Assembly: GCA_025201805.1 (NCBI GenBank)
Contig: MU619264.1
Location: 254,304-281,827 of the forward strand
DNA from: Parasitella parasitica
Taxonomy: Eukaryota; Mucoromycota; Mucoromycetes; Mucorales; Mucoraceae
Reading direction: 5' to 3'
Length of the DNA: 27,524 bases
The translations under genes were made by a program, and so were the position numbers. The notes below the pieces were generated by a model. The model was not told the DNA's origin. It ran no database searches and was given only the letters and a program-made list of their open reading frames with translations. This document shows positions 10,669-21,755 of this stretch, in pieces (within the stretch, counting starts at the first letter, position 1; each line of letters starts with the position of its first letter).

Positions 10669-11827
10669 CTATACAAGAGTACCAGTTGTGTCTAGGCTGA
10701 ACTGAGCATTTATCTTTCCTTTACGATGATGATTGTATTTGGCAGCTTTCTTTCGCAGCCTCTCTTTTTTAGCAATCTTTTCCTCCAAAATTTTTTTAGC
10801 TTTCTTGGTATTAGGTTCATGTTCGTCGTCTTCATCCTCTGACCATTCTATATTGCGCGTCTGTATCATACGCTGACTAATTGTTTTCCAGCTAAATCGC
10901 ATAATGCTAGGAAAACCAAAGAAGTCGTCTTCGTTTTGGTCCATCCATTTGACAGTGTTGGGATCAGAGGGATATCCTGATCCGAAGTTTTTCGGTAGCG
11001 CAAGACCAGTTTCTGTCCATTGCCAGTTTTGCACAAATTGATCTCGGGTCACCTTTGCACAAATGGATGCTGCGCTGACAATAGGATATAAGGAATCGGC
11101 TTTGGGTTCAACTGTGATTGCAATACCAGGGAAATGGGATTGAAGCTTTGATTTGTACCAAGTTGATGGGCCAACAGGGTCAACGTAAATCTGAAGACAG
11201 TGGTGAGTATGTTGATTTCGAGACATTTGAGCTACACACTTACTTCCTCTAAATTGACATTGCTGTCGATGACTTGTCTAATCAATTTGATTGTGGCATC
11301 ATGAGCCATTTCATTCAGATTAAATACAGGTCTAGGTTTGGTCTTTAAGTAAATGTGTTCATCTCTCTCACTGTTTCTTGCACACTTTTATTTACCTTTT
11401 ATGCATGTTGGTCGATATATCTTGTGGCGAGATAACATAAACAGCCCATCCTACCCAATCTTTGCTTGCTTCAATGGTTTGTGCCAGCTGCATTCGTTTT
11501 TCTTCTGTCAGCTTTTTTGAGTCTAATGAAATAAGATTTGAATACAATCATTATAGTGCTTCTTTTCATCTTTTTACCATCAAATCCCAACTTTTTGAAT
11601 TCTTGGTGTCGAGATAGAGGACAATAGCTTACAGCATAAATCATCGGACCCAGGCAAGGACCTCTCCCTGCTTCATCCACACCCAACACACAAGGCTCAT
11701 TCACTTTGTCCAGTCTGTTTTCTATCAGTGCTGGAGGAATGCTGCTAAAGTAAGTGTACGATTTTGTTAATGGTAAAATCACGGATGGTAACAGAAGCGG
11801 TGCAGTTGCTTCTTGCATTGGGTCCAT
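10669..11827 (-). CDS. RNH201: Ribonuclease H2 catalytic subunit A
   Basis: Four exons on the minus strand, 11827-11578, 11522-11396, 11331-11244 and 11190-10669, give 328 residues (yeast Rnh201 307, human RNASEH2A 299). RNase H2 cuts RNA in RNA/DNA hybrids and removes single ribonucleotides from DNA in the nucleus. Family motifs are in order: [14 protein letters not shown] with catalytic Asp51 and Glu52, [10 protein letters not shown] (84 on), [34 protein letters not shown] with Asp159, [21 protein letters not shown] with Asp187, and [10 protein letters not shown]. Introns are 55, 64 and 53 nt. The third exon needs the acceptor 11333-11332, which restores the MHKR-PVFNLN alignment; the nearer AG puts the frame out. 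The tail after about residue 270 is acidic and then Lys/Arg-rich, which may be a nuclear localisation signal. It is transcribed divergently from the neighbouring mitochondrial-type gene. Confidence 0.95.
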
Positions 11828-12040
11828 GATTGATTCGGTAAAGGGGGTGAGCGAGACAAAGGATTTTGCGCATGTTCATCCACGCGAGGATCCGAAATGT
11901 GGAGTCCTACTTTTCTCCTATAGTCACATCCAAGACATGGAAACTGAGGTTTAACCAACGGTTAAGTACAATACTTCAATCTTCCTTGATTAAACAGCCT
12001 TCCTCCCCGCATATCTCTTATTATTGATAAGCAAAAGAAG
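11828..12040. promoter_or_regulatory. 213-bp divergent promoter region with a TTAACC-AAC-GGTTAA dyad
   Basis: The starts of the RNase H2 gene (-) and the mitochondrial-type gene (+) are only 213 bp apart, so both promoters must share this segment. It contains an inverted repeat, TTAACC and GGTTAA separated by AAC, at 11951-11965. The dyad includes a CAACGG core of the kind bound by Myb-type factors. Binding is inference. Confidence 0.5.
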
Positions 12041-12715
12041 ATGCCTAGACCAACGAGCGCATTATTCTCGAGAATATCTTTAGCAAAATCTTTCAGTCCA
12101 GCCTTATCTAGACCCACAGCGTTACAGCTATGTCCATCGATATTGACAAGGGTGCCTGTGCGTTCGGTACATGCTGCTCCCAAAGAATACAACGGCTTGC
12201 AGTCTGCAGCGCATCATTTCAAAAGACAGCGTCATATGCCTTACTTTCTAGAATACCTCATGTGGGTTGTATTTGGCTCAGAAGCACTGCATCTCATTTG
12301 GCTCAAGATGGATTACAAAGAGTATAAAGAAAAGACAGCGCACAAGACTAAATTACTGCAAGAACTCATCAAGCGCATTGAAAATGGAGAGCAGATTGAC
12401 GACAGCTTACGAGAAGAAATCAAGATGGTATTGATGAGCAATAAAAATCTTAACGATATCGTCAGTGGAGGTGGTGATGATGACATTGATGATGAATATC
12501 TCAATAATTGTGAGTGTTTGTCAATATAAATGTATGCGCCTTTTGTTGACACATTTTTGATAGTAATTGCTTCAACTGAAAATCAACAGGTGACAGAAAA
12601 GAATATGCGACAAAAACCAGCAGTTGATTCCACATGGATCAAAGAAGAGGGCATTTCAGTGGATGCAGACGACATTGAAAAGACAAACACACAAAAGAAG
12701 CCCTTCTTCTTGTAG
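12041..12715 (+). CDS. Uncharacterised mitochondrial membrane protein
   Basis: Two exons, 12041-12509 and 12564-12715, give 206 residues. The first 45 residues are rich in Arg, Ser, Ala and Leu and lack acidic residues (MPRPTSALFSRISLAKSF; ILTRVPVRSVHAA), as in a mitochondrial presequence. A hydrophobic segment near 68-88 (PYFLEYLMWVVFGSEALHL) could span the membrane once. A charged helical stretch follows (DYKEYKEKTAHKTKLLQEL), then an acidic GGGDDDIDDEY linker. The C-terminus reads DSTWIKEEGI near its middle and ends KKPFFL. The acceptor at 12563 is chosen because the next AG leads to a stop. Similar small proteins with a membrane helix followed by an EYK/R coiled helix occur in other fungi, from memory; no function is known to me. 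The gene converges on the NADH dehydrogenase gene. Confidence 0.75.
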
Positions 12716-12750
12716 AATTATAAATAAATTTGTATGATAGATGTTTTTAT
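12716..12750. other. 35-bp gap between two convergent stop codons
   Basis: The stop codons of the mitochondrial-type gene (+) and the NADH dehydrogenase gene (-) face each other across 35 bp. The + strand carries AATAAA at 12723-12728, a polyadenylation-like hexamer, while the T-rich second half may serve the minus gene. Unless both 3' UTRs are tiny, the transcripts overlap antisense. Confidence 0.7.
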
Positions 12751-15067
12751 TTAAAATCGACTGATGTCTCTTCCCAATGCAAATGTCAAAAACCAGTGAT
12801 AGGCAATCAACATTTTATTTCTAATGCTTACACTCTTGCTGAGGTAAGCTGATCTCCAGATAAGCCAAGACAAATGTCCAGACATTTTGGCCCAGTTGCG
12901 AACTGCAGACATATCAACCACTGCCTCATAAGAGCCAATGTAAGCCATAATGCCATGGTTTTTGAATTTGAATTCCTTTCCATCAGGAAGCTCATAACCC
13001 TTCTTGGCAATAGCATTCAAATCTATGTGTGCACTCTTAGCACAATATGCTGTCAATTTTTAGCACTATATACATACTTTTGATGAGAAATCCAGCTTTT
13101 TGTGATGCAACTGAGGAAATCATTTGTTATTTTTACAGTAAAAAAAATATGGTTGTAGACTAGGTTACAAACCTTGAGCTGTGGCAGGTAAATCATAGTC
13201 CAAAATAGTTGCGCAATCGCCCAAAGCATAGATATTGGAACAAGGTGTGTTGGATTCTTTGTCAAGGACACGCAATTGTCCGTCAGTTAAAATTCTATCA
13301 ACAACAAAGTCAATTTGAATAGTACTTGACTGTATCCGTATATGATGTAACATACCTTCCTGATTTATCTTTGGCAGCATTGTTAAATGATTCAACCAAG
13401 GGATTTTGAGTTAAACCTGTGGACCAAACCAGTAAACCGTAAGGAACTACATTTTCAGGGTGTTAAGTATATCCAAACTTTAGCATATCTCTTTACGCAA
13501 CATTGTACCTTCTCCCTCATCTTTAATAACTAAATGATTTTTTTCAACTCTATCCACAATGCGTTCTAGATGAGATGGCTCTTCATTAGACTTGTAATAC
13601 CACTATGAAATGTACAGCACGGAGAGCAAAAACTTACGGGTCTTGATTTGAATTCCTTTACGGCTAAATTTTTTGGAAGCATAATCTGATAAGTGAGAAT
13701 CAAACGCACCAAGAATTGTAGGAGCGACATCGTATAGAGTCATGCGAGTCTTTTTCATCAAATCAGGGTAAAGCCTTGATAAATCATCAGAGATAAAATC
13801 GTACAATTCAGCTGAGAACTCGACGCCCTAATTAAACTGTTAATATGCAATGATAGAGCATCGTTTTTACACTTACGGTTGGGCCACCGCCAACAACAAC
13901 AAAATGAAGTCGATCTTCTTTCTCCTTGTCACTAAGGCCAGGCTGAGAAGCATATTCAAAACCTATCTTTGACTCAGTATTTTTTACATATATTATATTG
14001 TCATCAATAGACCTACAGTCGATCAGTCGCTTTCTAATCTTTCTGGCATCATTGACTTCCTTTAGGAAACAAGCATACTCTGTCACACCGGGTATACCAA
14101 ATGTCTTTGTAGAAGCACCAACAGCGATAACCAACTTGTCGTAATCGAGGGTGAATTCCTCTTTTTTAGAAGGATCTTGCTTTTGGTTTAATATAGTTAT
14201 GTATTATATTCAAGACACACTCAAAACATACATGCATCAATATTGGAAGTACAGTGAATGACTTGATTTTCGACGTCAATTTTGTCGCAAAAGGCCTGGT
14301 AAAAGTTTGTGTCTTTCGAAAAAGTTCTTACTGGTTCTGTTATACATCTAAACTCTAAAGTACCAACTGAAGTACTGTATTTGGTGTGAGTATCACTATA
14401 TGAATGCCTCAACATTTACAGACAAACCTGGCTAGTAACGGAGTAAAAACAAAATGGTTTCTGGTATAAAATTAGGATCAGTAAAGATCATCCAGAGTTA
14501 CCCAAGATCAAGCTGGTGCTCCTTACCTGGGAGACACTACAGACACATCGTAGTTTTTCTTGTCTAAATCTCTAATCAATCGAAATCCTTTGATAAATGT
14601 TTGTGTTAATACTCGTATTGCATACCCCACAACAGTGAATATCCACATACCTGCCCATCCTGACCCTGATCGTGCACAAAAAGCAAGCTTTAACCAAAAA
14701 CTTCTATTTTTACTATACGATCTAAATCTTACCCAGAATGATAACTCGACCTATAAATTCAGCAGAAAAGCAGATCAGTTGCTCTGATTTCAATGGTGAG
14801 ATTCAGTTTATATACCTTGAGATTTACTAAGTGTTCTAGTTTTGGTCTGGACTGTAAAGTACTTTGCTGTTGTCAACGCTTAGTGTTTAGTACAAATACT
14901 TGTTCTTGGGTCTTACATTGTTGTTTTGAAATGGGCAACTTCAGTAAATTGTTGGTGATCTTCGATGAATTGGACGCATCAGTCGAAGTACATCTCTTTT
15001 GGATCAATTTCCAACCGTAAAAAGCACGCATTGCTGCATCATAGTTTGACAGCTTTAATGTCACCAT
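12751..15067 (-). CDS. Type II (alternative) NADH:ubiquinone oxidoreductase, mitochondrial
   Basis: Fourteen exons on the minus strand: 15067-14917, 14866-14816, 14750-14733, 14665-14651, 14587-14527, 14460-14428, 14374-14232, 14175-13877, 13827-13638, 13580-13509, 13446-13356, 13294-13173, 13110-13078, 13022-12751; 516 residues (yeast Ndi1 513). The enzyme passes electrons from NADH to ubiquinone at the inner mitochondrial membrane without pumping protons. Visible motifs: a basic presequence (1-65), FAD-binding GSGWAG (74-79), SPRNHFVFTPLLASTSVGTLE, KLVIAVGAS, NADH-binding VVVGGGPTGVEFSAEL (250 on), YGLLVWSTGL, YALGDCA, quinone-site AQVASQKAG and the C-terminal GRDISRF. No EF-hand insertion is seen, unlike some external enzymes. 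Side of the membrane (NDE or NDI) cannot be told. Two neighbouring micro-exons of 18 and 15 nt encode the FAD loop. For the last intron the acceptor at 13023 gives 55 nt; an earlier AG would leave only 28 nt. Confidence 0.93.
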
Positions 15068-16249
15068 CCTTGCTGATTATAAAGAGTCGTATAATGTACA
15101 AATATATACAATCAAAGAAAAAAAGACCTTGTATTTATACTACATTTGACAAAATAATGACTTCATTTGCAGGTTTTATTTGATTGGATTGATATCATGG
15201 CTAAATGTTTGGACCATTTGAAGATTTATAATTCAAGATGCTTGCCATGTATTTTTGTACTGACCGTTCATTGAAAAGCACATGTATGTATGGACCCGCC
15301 TCTGCGAATCAACCCATTTTCACAGTGTTTATGTTGCACCACGATTGATAGCATATGTAAATGCATGAGCAGTAGTCTATTCGTACAAAAACTAATCGAT
15401 CCTGAAGCACCTTTTTAAAATAGCGGGAGGTAGCGGAAACACAATGCGGAAAGATGCATAATTTATTGAATAGGCATACAAATGAGTCAAAGTATCGGCA
15501 GGAAACATGGCTTACATCCCGATGTCCATTTAATCCGCAGACAACACAGTGGAATTCGAGATTTCCAGTATTCATGAAGAAAATCCAAGGTGCCTCATCT
15601 ATATTATAAGCACTTTGCAATATTAACTTTCATGATATCAGTGTCGTGTCAGTGTCAAAGGGCGCAGCGAAATGTTGTGTAAATATTATATGAAAGAAGT
15701 AATAAAGACTTTTTCTGAATAAAATCAGATACAAAACTGAAGACTTTTATTGACATGAGATATGACCCCTATTTATACTAAAATACAGTATACCCACATA
15801 ACATCTGATGTTGGCCCTGATGTTTGACAAGAAGTGCCAAACATTATTTAATCACAGCATTTTCAGGAACAGGCCTATTCTTCTATTTTACATCAAAGAA
15901 GATGTGAGTAAGATGGCTCCCCAACATCCCGCGACCTGGTCTTGATATAATCTCTTTGGATAAGCCTAAAACCATGCAATAGGTTCAATTACAACTTGTA
16001 GCTTATTCCTTATTTGTAAAAGAATTACCAACAATTAATATCATGATCCGTACATTATAAGCATGTAAGATATGACATATGTAGCCTTTGTATGGATACG
16101 ACATTAAGGCAAGGTGTTGCTGATCAAAAGCAACATACACCTCCTCTGTCTCATTTGTATTGCTAAGCGTACATCTTTATATAACATCTACTTATCCACT
16201 ACGACACAGATTGTTTAAATATACACAGTTCAATTTTTATTTGTCGTCA
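15068..16249. other. Intergenic region, no convincing gene
   Basis: This stretch holds the NADH dehydrogenase promoter on its left and the RPC7 3' end on its right. A 103-codon minus-strand frame at 15309-15620 contains HCVVCGLNGHRD, a knuckle-like Cys/His pattern. The next bases (GTAAGC) look like a splice donor, so it could be one exon of an unseen gene, but no partner exon was found. A TGAGTCA site (Gcn4/AP-1 type) lies at 15483-15489, about 415 bp before the NADH dehydrogenase start; one such site may occur by chance. Otherwise nothing stands out. Confidence 0.5.
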
Positions 16250-17089
16250 TCAAGAATAAGCATCTTCATTATCACCATCATCATCGTCATCGCCTTCACC
16301 ATTATCAAAGTAATTCTCGGCGTAATCGTTATCATCGATCAATTCTTCTTCATCTTCATACTCTTCCTCATTTTCAGCATCCCCATCTTCCTTCTTTTCA
16401 CCATCTTCATCTTCATCTTCGCCATCTTTGCCCTCTGCATTGAGTAATGCTTCAAGTTGGCCGTATTCATCAATAACTATACAAGATTTTTGCTCTAATT
16501 GATACTGTTAACATCTAATATACTTTTAATCGCTACAATATCCGCTTACTCTTCTTTCCACGCTTGGGATCAAGGATGGTTTGAAGTTCTTCAGGGAAAA
16601 AATCTAGATCTAATATGTATATTAATTAATGCCATGTTTGTATATTTATAAAATAAAAAGTGAATAATGCGATTTTTACTTGTGTCTATATCTCGTAAGC
16701 TACGTTTCGGTGCTACCACTTTGTATTTGTCTGAATAACGCTCAATATCGGGCGGTGGCGGCGGTGCAGTCAAATGGAAAGGGGAATCTTTGACCATGTT
16801 GAGATACTCTTTCCTTAACTTCCATTGTTGAATTTCATTAGATGTAGGTTTACGGGGAATAGGCACATCCATTTCCTAGTTCAAAAAAAATGTTGGCATG
16901 GATTGTAATTTTTTTTTTTTTTTTTTTACAAAGCTTACATACAGGGAACAAGGCAGTATTCACATTAAACAAGCTACCAGAACCAAGGTCTTTCAAAAGA
17001 TCAAATGAGACAAGCTGCATAGCTCCACTTTGAGGGCCTGCTCCACCTCCTCCACGGCCAAATCCACCTCCACGTCCTCCTCGAGACAT
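16250..17089 (-). CDS. RPC31: RNA polymerase III subunit RPC7 (Rpc31)
   Basis: Four exons, 17089-16943, 16875-16680, 16609-16550 and 16476-16250, give 209 residues (human RPC7 223, yeast Rpc31 251). Rpc31 belongs to the Pol III-specific C82/C34/C31 subcomplex needed for initiation at tRNA and 5S genes. The N-terminus is a Gly/Arg stretch (MSRGGRGGGFGRGGGGAG). The family signature follows: LFPEMDVPIPRKPTSNE, then KEYLNMVKDSPFHL and DIERYSDKY. The segment LDFFPEELQTILDPKRGKK is also typical. The C-terminal half is extremely acidic and ends DYAENYFDNGEGDDDD before NEDAYS, as in yeast and animals. Introns are 67, 70 and 73 nt; the first contains an 18-base A run (in the minus sense). The donor at 16942 gives LFPE; using GT three bases further would create a stop. 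Confidence 0.9.
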
Positions 17090-17681
17090 TTTAGTTTATT
17101 AGATGTGAAATGATACGGAAAGAAATATATGATACATTTGATTCCTTTTTTTTTTTCTTCTGCTTGTGACAATAAATTAAGCAGTCAGTAATGCATAATA
17201 CAGTACCGTACCAATCAATCAAATACTGTAGGTTACATGCTGACAAAAGATATCACTATACATCGATGCACGACACTTTCGCAAATTTACCTTAATCAAT
17301 TACTGCGTCAAACACTTCATCCTGTTGCTTTGCAAGAGTATATATACCTCAAGTTACCAAGTGCTCGGCAAAAACAAATTTTGCAGGTCAAAAATTGCTT
17401 GGTTTGAAGACATTAAAATAGTTGTTGAGCAAACATCGCACTTTACAATTCACAAGCATGCTTGTTCTGCACATTCTCAATTATTCTTCACATCCATATA
17501 CACACGAAGTTAAAAAAAAAAATTAGAATAAAGAAGTTACACTATGTGATTGAAAACAGCTCTTAATTGTTGATAAAAGCTCCATACAAGCATACCACAT
17601 ATGTCATGTACTAGATGCTCCTTTAATGTATACGATGATATATATATTTTATTTTATCTCAAAAATCGAAAATTCAAGACC
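17090..17681. other. Intergenic region between SEC31 and RPC7
   Basis: This 592-bp AT-rich segment carries the 3' end of SEC31 and the promoter of RPC7, both read leftward. It has several T or A runs (for example 17144-17156) and a TATATATAT stretch at 17640-17648 close to the SEC31 stop. No open frame looks real, and no RNA gene was recognised. Confidence 0.5.
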
Positions 17682-20600
17682 CTAGTTCATACGTTGAGGT
17701 GGATACCCCGCGCCCTGTTGAGGTGGGGGAGGTCTTCTAGCTAACGAAGATGGAGGGGTAGCGTTCATGGGAGGAGGAGGAAGTGGATTATTACGAGGAG
17801 GAGGGGGGGTCATACCGACGGGTTGTTGTTGGTAATGATTCATTCCTTGAGGAGGAGCCATTGGACGCTGTTGATATTGTTGCTGCTGTTGCTGTTGCTG
17901 ATGTTGCTGTTGCTGTTGCTGATGGAATTGCTGTTGTTGAGGAGGGCCACGAGGAGGGCCTTGAGGAGGAGGAGGAAGATGGCTAGCCTGTTGCTGCATG
18001 GGACCACGATTCATTGGAGGAGGTACTGCTCCCCCTTGAGGTGGAGGTGGTAGACCAGATTGTTGCTGTGGAACAAAGGAAGTAGCAGATGGTTGATTAG
18101 GGAAGGGAGAGGTAACGCGCTTTGTGGGGGTGGTAGCAATCTTGGGACTCTTCACCTTTGCAACCATGGCTACCATGGGAGGGTCATTCCAAGCACCCTC
18201 GGGTTTCTTTGGTGGCGTAGGTGGTTCTTGCGACTGTGCTCTAGCGATTGGAGCAATGCCTGTTATGGGTGGAGGAGCAGGGATTGTAGGGCGGGCTGTG
18301 GCAGCTGCACCGTAACTATTGTTGTACTGATCACCACCATAACCTTGCACATTGCTACTGCTGTATCCAGTGTTAGTGTTATTGTACCCATTGTAGTTGG
18401 TGGTTTGGTTGTAGCCATAAGATGGGGAAGCGGTTGCGTGTGGGGCTGCATTTGTCTGGGGAGCATAGTTGTTGGTGGGTGCTCCAGTAGTGGTAGTTGA
18501 GGTGTATGTGTTGGTGGTCGGTGGGATTGTGGGTGTGTAAGTATTGACAGGAGCATAATTATTGCTGGTAGTCGTAGCAGTAGTAGCAGCAGCTGGAGCG
18601 TACGTATTGCTAATGGGAGCATAATTTTGGGCAGCTACAGTTTTCTGCTGAGGAATAGTAGAGGGTTGGTAAGGTTGATAGCCTTGTTGTTGGTATTGGG
18701 ATTGATTGTACGACTGTGGCGTTTGGGCCTGGGCTTGGGCTTGGGCTTGGGCTTGGGCTTGGGCTTGAGTTTCAGCAGCAAGTGTATCAGCTTTGGTTTC
18801 GATTATCTTGCTTTCAAAAGGCAACGCAGGCTGAGAAAACTGACTGGCAACATTTACCGGACATGCTTGGTAAACACGATCACGGACAATAGAAAGTTTA
18901 TCAAAAGAAGCCTTGCGATAGACAAGAGGAGTCAAGCTCAGGTAGGTCAACGCCGTAGTCAATTTACCCTGATCTGCCAAGAGTTCGGCATATTCACAAT
19001 ATTTGTCATACAAGGGCGAAAGAGGATACTCGTAGGACATCTTTGTTTCGGAGGTCTCAAAGAGATCAGGATCCTCGAAAGAAATGACCTTACGGAAAAT
19101 AGTGACCTTTTCAATCAAATGTTGAAGACTTGAAGCCTTGACATCTTCCGAGCCATTTTTCTGCTCAACTTCCTCCTCTTGTTCGGTGATCCAAATACGA
19201 GACACCTTTTCGAGGTTACCAGCAGCAAGATAGCAAAGTGTAGCATGACGTCTAAAGTCCTTGGCATTCTCAGGTTCACTACTGGAGCTCCAACCTTCTT
19301 CAAGACGAGCACCCAATGCCTCACAAAGAGGTCTGAAATCTTCAGCCTTGGCAAATGTACATAAAACTACAATAACAGAAGTCCATTCCTCCAATGACAC
19401 ACTCGCAACAATAGAATTGAGGTCCTCGTCAATGATGCTTTCCAACAAGCGCAGGTAAGATGTGGATTTTGATTGTCGCTTGAAATAGGCTTGTTGAGTA
19501 CGAGCTAGCAGATCTCCGCCACCGCAAATGGCAAATAGCAATGCATCAGAGAGTCTATCTGCTGAAAGACACACATTGACAGCAGATTCAAAATCGCCCA
19601 AAACAACAGCACGAGTGATTAAGCGATCTGTTTCCGAGCTGCCTTCGGCGTAAAGTTGAAGGGGCTCGTGACAAATGGCTGACTTCAACGCATTGACAGT
19701 AGCAGCAGCAGCGCTAATACCTCCATCGTCCTGTTCAGTTTCTGTTGCTTGTTCAACAGTGCTGTCGTCCGTTTGAATCAAAAAGTCGTTTCCACTGTCA
19801 TCGCCAGCAAAAAGGCTAGAAGCTGAATTATCAACCTCACTAGACTTAGCTTCTTTGAGCTCAGCGATATCTTTATCGTCTTCAGTAGTAGCCACAGGTT
19901 CAGCCTTGGCCTCGTTCTCTTCCTTCTTTTCTTCAGAGGACTCTTCTGCAGCGGCATCAGCATTTTTGGGGGCAGGGGTGCTTTCTTCCGCTTGGTCTTC
20001 GTGGTTCAACCCGTTCTTAGCGGCAGTGGCCTTGGCAACAGCAGCAATCACCTCTGATTTTTGGAATCCAAGATAATTCATCAGTTGTTCTCTGGCATCA
20101 GCAGCCAAAAGAGTCTTGATAACCTCCCAACTTTGCTTTTCATCTTTCTCCATGACCTGTTGAATACGCTCTTCCACAAGTTGCTCTACGCTCTGTTGTT
20201 CTAACGCGGTTTCCAATTCTACAGAGCGTTGCACGGTGCTTTTATCGGTGACAATGGAATTAATGTGGACGGTACGAGAGACAGACTGTGGGGCAGGTGC
20301 TTGGCCTGGAGGCAATGCAGCAGCAGCTTGTGTTGCAGCTTGCCCAGCCTTGTTATTGAAAGAAACCAATTTTCCACCAAAACCAAAAGTTGCACCGACA
20401 GGGCAGCGAAGCCATTTGGGGGGATGTCTAAGAGCAAAAGTTGATGATGAAGTGTTTCTGCTGGCAGCGGAAGCATTCAATGCAGCAGAAAATGGGTCAT
20501 CGTCGACAATAGACGTAGTTTTCTTTGCAGACTCCTCGGATTCAGCAGAAGCAGAATTTTGAAGTGAATAAACGCCAATCTTTCCATCAAAGGAAGCCGA

Positions 20601-21755
20601 TGCCAAAAGATCAGGGTTGCGAGGACACCATTCAGTTTGGAATGTCCAGTTGGAATCTTGAGCCAATTCACCCAGTAATTCTCCAGAATTAGGATTCCAA
20701 ATAAGTGTCTTACAGTCCTTACCACAAGACATTAAGAGGTCCGAGTCTTGGCGACACCAAGATACACCTAAAACACCCTTTGAATGTCCAGCCAAGGTCT
20801 TTTCAGGAGAATGAGCATGGCGGAGATCCCAAAGTGTTACCACAGGGTTTGAATCATCCTCAGATGCAGTTACCAATTGCGTAGCCTATGTTACAGAAAA
20901 ATTCTCAATATTAAAAGAATATAAAGCCAAACAAATCAATTTTACCACATCAGGATGCCAAACTACAGAGGAAATACTTCTACGGCCGGCGTTGATAGCG
21001 CCTGCATTAGGTGCAGAAAGTGTCATTACTTCCTTACGGTTGCGAAGATCCCAAACAACAGTATGGCCAGTTGATGATGAAGTAGCCAAGATATGTTGCA
21101 CTTGGCCATTCCATCCTACACTAGTGATATCATCCAATTTTTGAGATTTTTGGCCAGGTGTGTATGGTGTGTCAGGTTTAGTAAGATCCCAAATGTATAC
21201 CTCGCTGTTACTGCCAGCCGAGGCCAACAGATTATGCTGGAATTTATTGAAATCGAGACCACGGATTTGGCCAGTGTGAATCGGATTGGACAGAATCTTT
21301 GCCTGTTCGTCACTACTTTATACGATTAAAGACATAAGTCTATCCATCGCCAGTATGAACATTGCTGGTTTTACCTTTTGCCGTCCAGAATCTTGCTAGG
21401 GTCCCAAAGCGATAGCTCACCATTCTCTAAACCGCCAGCAATAATACCATAAGGATTCGAAGAAGACGCATTTCCCCATACTAATGTGTTGAATCTAATA
21501 TTGTGCATTTAGATGACCAGTTTTGATCGTTTATACACATGTGTCGTACCTCGAAGGGCTTGCAATTTTACCAGCAGATTCGATACAGTTGGATGAGGAG
21601 GATAGATCAAGTTTAAACAACTCGAGTTCAGACGCGTTGGAAAAGGAATCATCTAAAGCACCAGCGGCGGTACCTGCGGCGATGATTGGAGCCTGTTGTC
21701 CTGGGCTCCAAGCAAATACTGCCGTTCTATTAATCTCATCAAGTCTCTTTACCAT
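17682..21755 (-). CDS. SEC31: COPII outer-coat protein Sec31
   Basis: Four exons, 21755-21550, 21494-21375, 21315-20946 and 20885-17682, give 1299 residues (yeast Sec31 1273). With Sec13 it builds the outer cage of COPII vesicles at ER exit sites, and it stimulates Sar1 GTP hydrolysis. The start MVKRLDEINRTAVFAWSP is the family N-terminus. WD40 repeats fill about 1-340 (SEVYIWDLTKP, HTVVWDLRNRK, PVVTLWDLRHA, KTLIWNPNSGELLGEL, ASFDGKIGVYSLQ). An acidic Ala/Glu linker leads to the alpha-solenoid at about 629-870 (AVVLGDFESAVNVCLSADR, YAELLADQGKLTTALTYL). The remaining 400 residues are a disordered Pro/Gln/Tyr/Asn-rich tail with a (QA)n tract, a Gln/His run and many PPPP motifs, the region that contacts Sec23/Sar1. 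Introns (55, 59, 60 nt) fall only in the WD40 part. It is divergent from the gene at 22027. Confidence 0.95.
18725..18766. repeat. Coding hexamer repeat in SEC31 (7 units, GGGCYT)
   Basis: One GGGCCT and six perfect GGGCTT units run head to tail. Read on the minus strand they encode alternating Gln-Ala in the disordered SEC31 tail (part of TQAQAQAQAQAQAQAQ). Length change in steps of six bases keeps the frame, so the tract is likely polymorphic. Confidence 0.95.

Noticed and set aside
13050-13077. 28-nt intron in the NADH dehydrogenase gene
   Set aside because: The next usable acceptor (13023) gives a normal 55-nt intron, keeps the frame and matches the family spacing better.
15483-15489. 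TGAGTCA, a Gcn4-type site before the NADH dehydrogenase gene
   Set aside because: A single 7-mer about 415 bp from the start is expected by chance in a window of this size.
15309-15620. 103-codon minus frame with HCVVCGLNGHRD
   Set aside because: Only the first third looks protein-like. No second exon or family could be found, so it is noted in the gap entry only.
16160-16447. Hydrophobic 95-codon plus-strand frame
   Set aside because: It is the antisense of the acidic C-terminus of RPC7. GAT/GAA-rich coding reads as Ile/Phe on the other strand.
18627-19133. 168-codon plus-strand frame with LGLGLG repeat
   Set aside because: It is antisense to SEC31; the Leu-Gly repeat is the shadow of the Gln-Ala hexamer tract.
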